DNA from: SIG607 sp036307305
GTDB taxonomy: Bacteria; Bacillota; Clostridia; Oscillospirales; Acutalibacteraceae
Length of the DNA: 64,000 nucleotides
Assembly: GCA_036307305.1 (NCBI GenBank)
Contig: JAXJXV010000014.1
Location: 310,001 to 374,000, forward strand
Direction of reading: 5' to 3'
Of the stretch, positions 61,851-64,000 are shown one piece after another. Position 1 is the first letter of the stretch. Every line of letters begins with the position of its first letter. The position numbers and the translations under genes are program-made. The notes beneath the pieces were generated by a model. That model searched no databases. It was not told the DNA's origin and saw only the letters and a list, made by a program, of their open reading frames with translations.

Positions 61851-61962
61851 AGGATGAGCAAGTAAGAAGTAAGAGGTAATAGTGAAGAGGTAAGGTGTCG
61901 GCTTTGCCGACGGATTTATAAATTTCCTTTTCACATATCCCGTAAACTTCGGCGACGCGATG
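61827..61962 (+). repeat. Small insertion with 12-bp duplication at the queA stop
   Basis: GGCGACGCGATG occurs at 61827-61838 and again at 61951-61962. Reading on from the second copy gives ATAATATTATAA, the expected QueA end (MIIL and stop). The first copy leads to a hairpin (TGCTCATCCT/AGGATGAGCA, 61838-61861) containing a new stop, then a purine-rich segment GTAAGAAGTAAGAGG typical of interspersed repeats, and a hairpin TCGGC/GCCGA. The element looks like a mini-insertion that rebuilt the gene end. Confidence 0.7.
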
Positions 61963-61990
61963 ATAATATTATAACTGATTGAGGTAAAAT

Positions 61991-63121
61991 ATGTTTAAAG
62001 TATTAAAAACAGAAGGTCGTTCACGTCTCGGTGAATTTCATACAAATAGAGGCGTTGTAAAGACTCCAGCATTTATGAACGTAGCTACCTGTGGTGCTAT
62101 TAAAGGCGCTGTGTCTGCTCAGGACCTTGAGGAAGTAAACTGTCAGGTAATGCTCAGCAATACCTATCATTTGCATATCAGACCCGGCGATGATGTAATA
62201 AAGGAATGTGGTGGTCTGCATAAAATTTCTACCTGGAAGGGTCCTATTCTTACCGATAGCGGCGGATTTCAGGTGTTCTCTCTCGCTCCACTTCGTAAAA
62301 TCACAGAAGATGGAGTTACGTTCAATTCGCATATTGACGGAAAGCGTATATTTATGGGGCCTGAGCAGAGTATGCAAATTCAAAGTAATCTTGGTTCTAC
62401 TATTGCTATGGCTTTTGATGAATGTGTGGAAAATCCTGCGCCATATAGCTATGCTAAGGAATCCTGTGAAAGAACAACTCGTTGGCTCATAAGATGCCAA
62501 AAAGAAATGAAAAGGCTTAATTCACTTGAAGATACCATTAATAAAGAGCAAATGCTTTTTGGTATTAATCAGGGTTGTACTTTTAACGATTTAAGAATAG
62601 AACATATGAAGGCTATAGCGCCACTGAATTTAGACGGATATGCTATCGGCGGACTTGCAGTTGGTGAACCTGCGGAGGTTATGTATGACGTTATTGAAAA
62701 TGTAACTCCATATATGCCACAGGATAAAATTCGATACCTTATGGGCGTGGGGACTCCCGTTAATATTCTTAACGCTGTCGAAAGAGGCGTTGACCTGTTT
62801 GATTGTGTAATGCCAAGCAGAAACGCACGTCACGGCCATCTTTTTACAAATGAGGGCATTATTAATCTCAATAACAACAAATACGAAAAAGATATGCGAC
62901 CTATTGATGAGAACTGTAACTGTCCTGTATGTCAGCGTTATTCAAGAGCTTATATAAGGCATCTTATTAAAAGTAAGGAAATGCTTTCTAACAGGCTTTG
63001 CGTTTTGCATAATCTTTATTTTTACAATAAGCTGATGGAAGATATAAGAGAAGCACTGTCGCAAAACAGATTTGCTCAGTTTAAAAAAGAAAAAGAAGAA
63101 ATTTATGGTACAAGAATATAA
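61991..63121 (+). CDS. tgt: tRNA-guanine transglycosylase
   Basis: A 376-residue TIM-barrel enzyme that exchanges guanine 34 for preQ1 in tRNA. It shows GRSRLGEFHTNRGVVKTPAF, the active-site segments LTDSGGFQVFSL and FDCVMPSRNARHG, and zinc ligands in CNCPVCQRYSRAYIRHL with a later His. It follows queA, though the 124-bp insertion now lies between them. GAGGTAA ribosome site. Confidence 0.95.
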   Translation: MFKVLKTEGRSRLGEFHTNRGVVKTPAFMNVATCGAIKGAVSAQDLEEVNCQVMLSNTYHLHIRPGDDVIKECGGLHKISTWKGPILTDSGGFQVFSLAPLRKITEDGVTFNSHIDGKRIFMGPEQSMQIQSNLGSTIAMAFDECVENPAPYSYAKESCERTTRWLIRCQKEMKRLNSLEDTINKEQMLFGINQGCTFNDLRIEHMKAIAPLNLDGYAIGGLAVGEPAEVMYDVIENVTPYMPQDKIRYLMGVGTPVNILNAVERGVDLFDCVMPSRNARHGHLFTNEGIINLNNNKYEKDMRPIDENCNCPVCQRYSRAYIRHLIKSKEMLSNRLCVLHNLYFYNKLMEDIREALSQNRFAQFKKEKEEIYGTRI

Positions 63122-63187
63122 ATTAGCCTTGATTTATTCACATTTCTGGTATATAATATGTTTATTAAATTTTCGGGAGGAAAAACA

Positions 63188-63505
63188 ATGCAAGGTTCAG
63201 GATTAATGATAATTTACATTGTTGTAATTATCGCAGTAATGTATTTCGTAATGATTCGTCCGCAAAAGAAAAAGCAAAAGGACGAGCAGAAAATGCGCGA
63301 ATCTATTCAAATCGGTGATGAACTTGTAACAATCGGCGGTATTTTCGGTAAAGTTGTTTCTATTAAAGATGATAGCATCGTTATCGAATCTGTTGCTGAC
63401 CATTCAAAAATCAAAATCACCAAATGGGCTGTAAGTCAGAATCTTACAATCCACGAAGAAGCCGCCATTGAAGGCGAAGGCAAAAAATCCTTTTTTAAGA
63501 AATAA
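63188..63505 (+). CDS. yajC: Sec translocon accessory protein YajC
   Basis: A 105-residue protein with one N-terminal transmembrane helix (about 5-23, MIIYIVVIIAVMYFVMI), the hallmark RPQKKKQK basic stretch, and a beta-rich cytoplasmic domain (IQIGDELVTIGGIFGKVVSI). It binds SecDF. The start at 63188 has GGGAGG upstream. A tgt-yajC order is widespread. Confidence 0.93.
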   Translation: MQGSGLMIIYIVVIIAVMYFVMIRPQKKKQKDEQKMRESIQIGDELVTIGGIFGKVVSIKDDSIVIESVADHSKIKITKWAVSQNLTIHEEAAIEGEGKKSFFKK

Positions 63506-63520
63506 GTTCTAAAATAGGTT

Positions 63521-63554
63521 CCCCTCGGAGTAAAATATTCCGAGGGGGTTTTTT
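63521..63554 (+). terminator. Terminator after yajC
   Basis: CCCCTCGGA pairs with TCCGAGGGG (63539-63547), followed by GTTTTTT. Its distal edge runs up to the next start codon. Confidence 0.9.
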
Positions 63555-63555
63555 C

Positions 63556-63948
63556 ATGTCAAAAATTTTCGATAGTGAATATATAAAATCTTTACTTTTA
63601 AGCATATTGATAGGCGCAACTTCTATGGTTGCGGCATTGTTTATTTTTGCTGTGTTGTTTACCTATCTTGATTTAAAAATGTATTACAACTCGATTTTCG
63701 CTATTTTAGCATTAATACTTGGTACGTTCGTAGGCTCATCAATTTTTGTAAGCAAAATTAAAACCAAAGGTTTTTTAAATGGCGTTTTAGTAGCTGTGAT
63801 TATTTATGCGATAATTTTTTTAGTTTCGGCTTTTGTGAGTAAAAATTCAATTTCATTGACTACACTATTTCATATTATTTCTGCAGTGCTTTCAGGAGGA
63901 ATTGGCGGTATTATTCAGGTAAATAAAAAATCAAAATACGATATATGA
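63556..63948 (+). CDS. TIGR04086-type membrane protein
   Basis: A 130-residue protein with four predicted transmembrane helices and the small-residue pattern of the TIGR04086 family (ILIGATSMVAALFIFAVL, ILGTFVGSSIF, LSGGIGGIIQV). In Clostridia it is usually encoded next to yajC, as here. No function is established. The ribosome site GAGGGGG overlaps the distal arm of the preceding terminator. Confidence 0.82.
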   Translation: MSKIFDSEYIKSLLLSILIGATSMVAALFIFAVLFTYLDLKMYYNSIFAILALILGTFVGSSIFVSKIKTKGFLNGVLVAVIIYAIIFLVSAFVSKNSISLTTLFHIISAVLSGGIGGIIQVNKKSKYDI

Positions 63949-64000
63949 ATTATCTGTCTGAAAATTGTTAATTATAATTTTAGATATTTTATATTAACGG

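Overview
The window comes from a low-GC Gram-positive anaerobe of the class Clostridia, most likely a gut or rumen relative of Ruminococcaceae/Oscillospiraceae. This rests on codon use, the gene order nusB-xseA-xseB-ispA-dxs-tlyA-nadK-argR-recN, tandem serC-serA, plant-glycan enzymes (GH120, GH36, a KDG kinase), and cohesin and dockerin modules. This is an inference from gene content; there is no rRNA gene in the window.

Layout. (1) 1-3804 is host chromosome: two AraC-type regulators around a GH120 beta-xylosidase. (2) 3805-31656 is a 27.8-kb foreign block lodged in the anticodon loop of a tRNA-Leu(CAG) gene. The tRNA 3' half, with its terminator, is at 3772-3860. The 5' half, with its consensus promoter, is at 31619-31699. 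The two halves have fully complementary acceptor stems. A further tRNA-Leu-like 3' half at 22767-22822 divides the block into two tandem elements, each with its own tyrosine recombinase and its own family of short repeats near both ends. Element 1 (about 3861-22815) carries a par-like type I toxin-antitoxin locus, a TIR-like protein, a SLOG protein, a 1,942-residue secreted dockerin protein in operon with a membrane-anchored cohesin protein, about 2 kb of highly structured non-coding DNA, two recombinases with two Xis-like proteins, and an ApeA-type HEPN defence gene. Element 2 (about 22823-31618) carries two paralogous P-loop ATPases, a DUF1643 protein, a lipoprotein, an XRE repressor translationally coupled to a second cohesin-plus-dockerin protein, an integrase, and a complete tRNA-Leu(CAG) that can replace the gene it broke. 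Neither element shows conjugation, capsid or transposase genes. (3) 31657-64000 is host chromosome: a heterodimeric ABC exporter, an enoate-reductase-like flavoenzyme, a DUF1846 protein, lipid and PHP-family enzymes, two tRNA-Ser genes, GH36 alpha-galactosidase, serine biosynthesis, KDG kinase, the nusB-to-recN housekeeping operon, dapA-dapB, and queA-tgt-yajC.

How the parts may work together. The islands combine defence (TIR-like, SLOG, ApeA, type I toxin-antitoxin) with surface display. The giant dockerin protein could dock onto the co-transcribed cohesin anchor. The least explained parts are the structured, attenuator-bearing leader of the giant gene (7454-7661), a stand-alone small RNA with its own promoter and terminator (14922-15118), a densely folded region at about 15220-15980, and an array of long distinct hairpins at 16087-16676. 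All functional links between these parts are inference.
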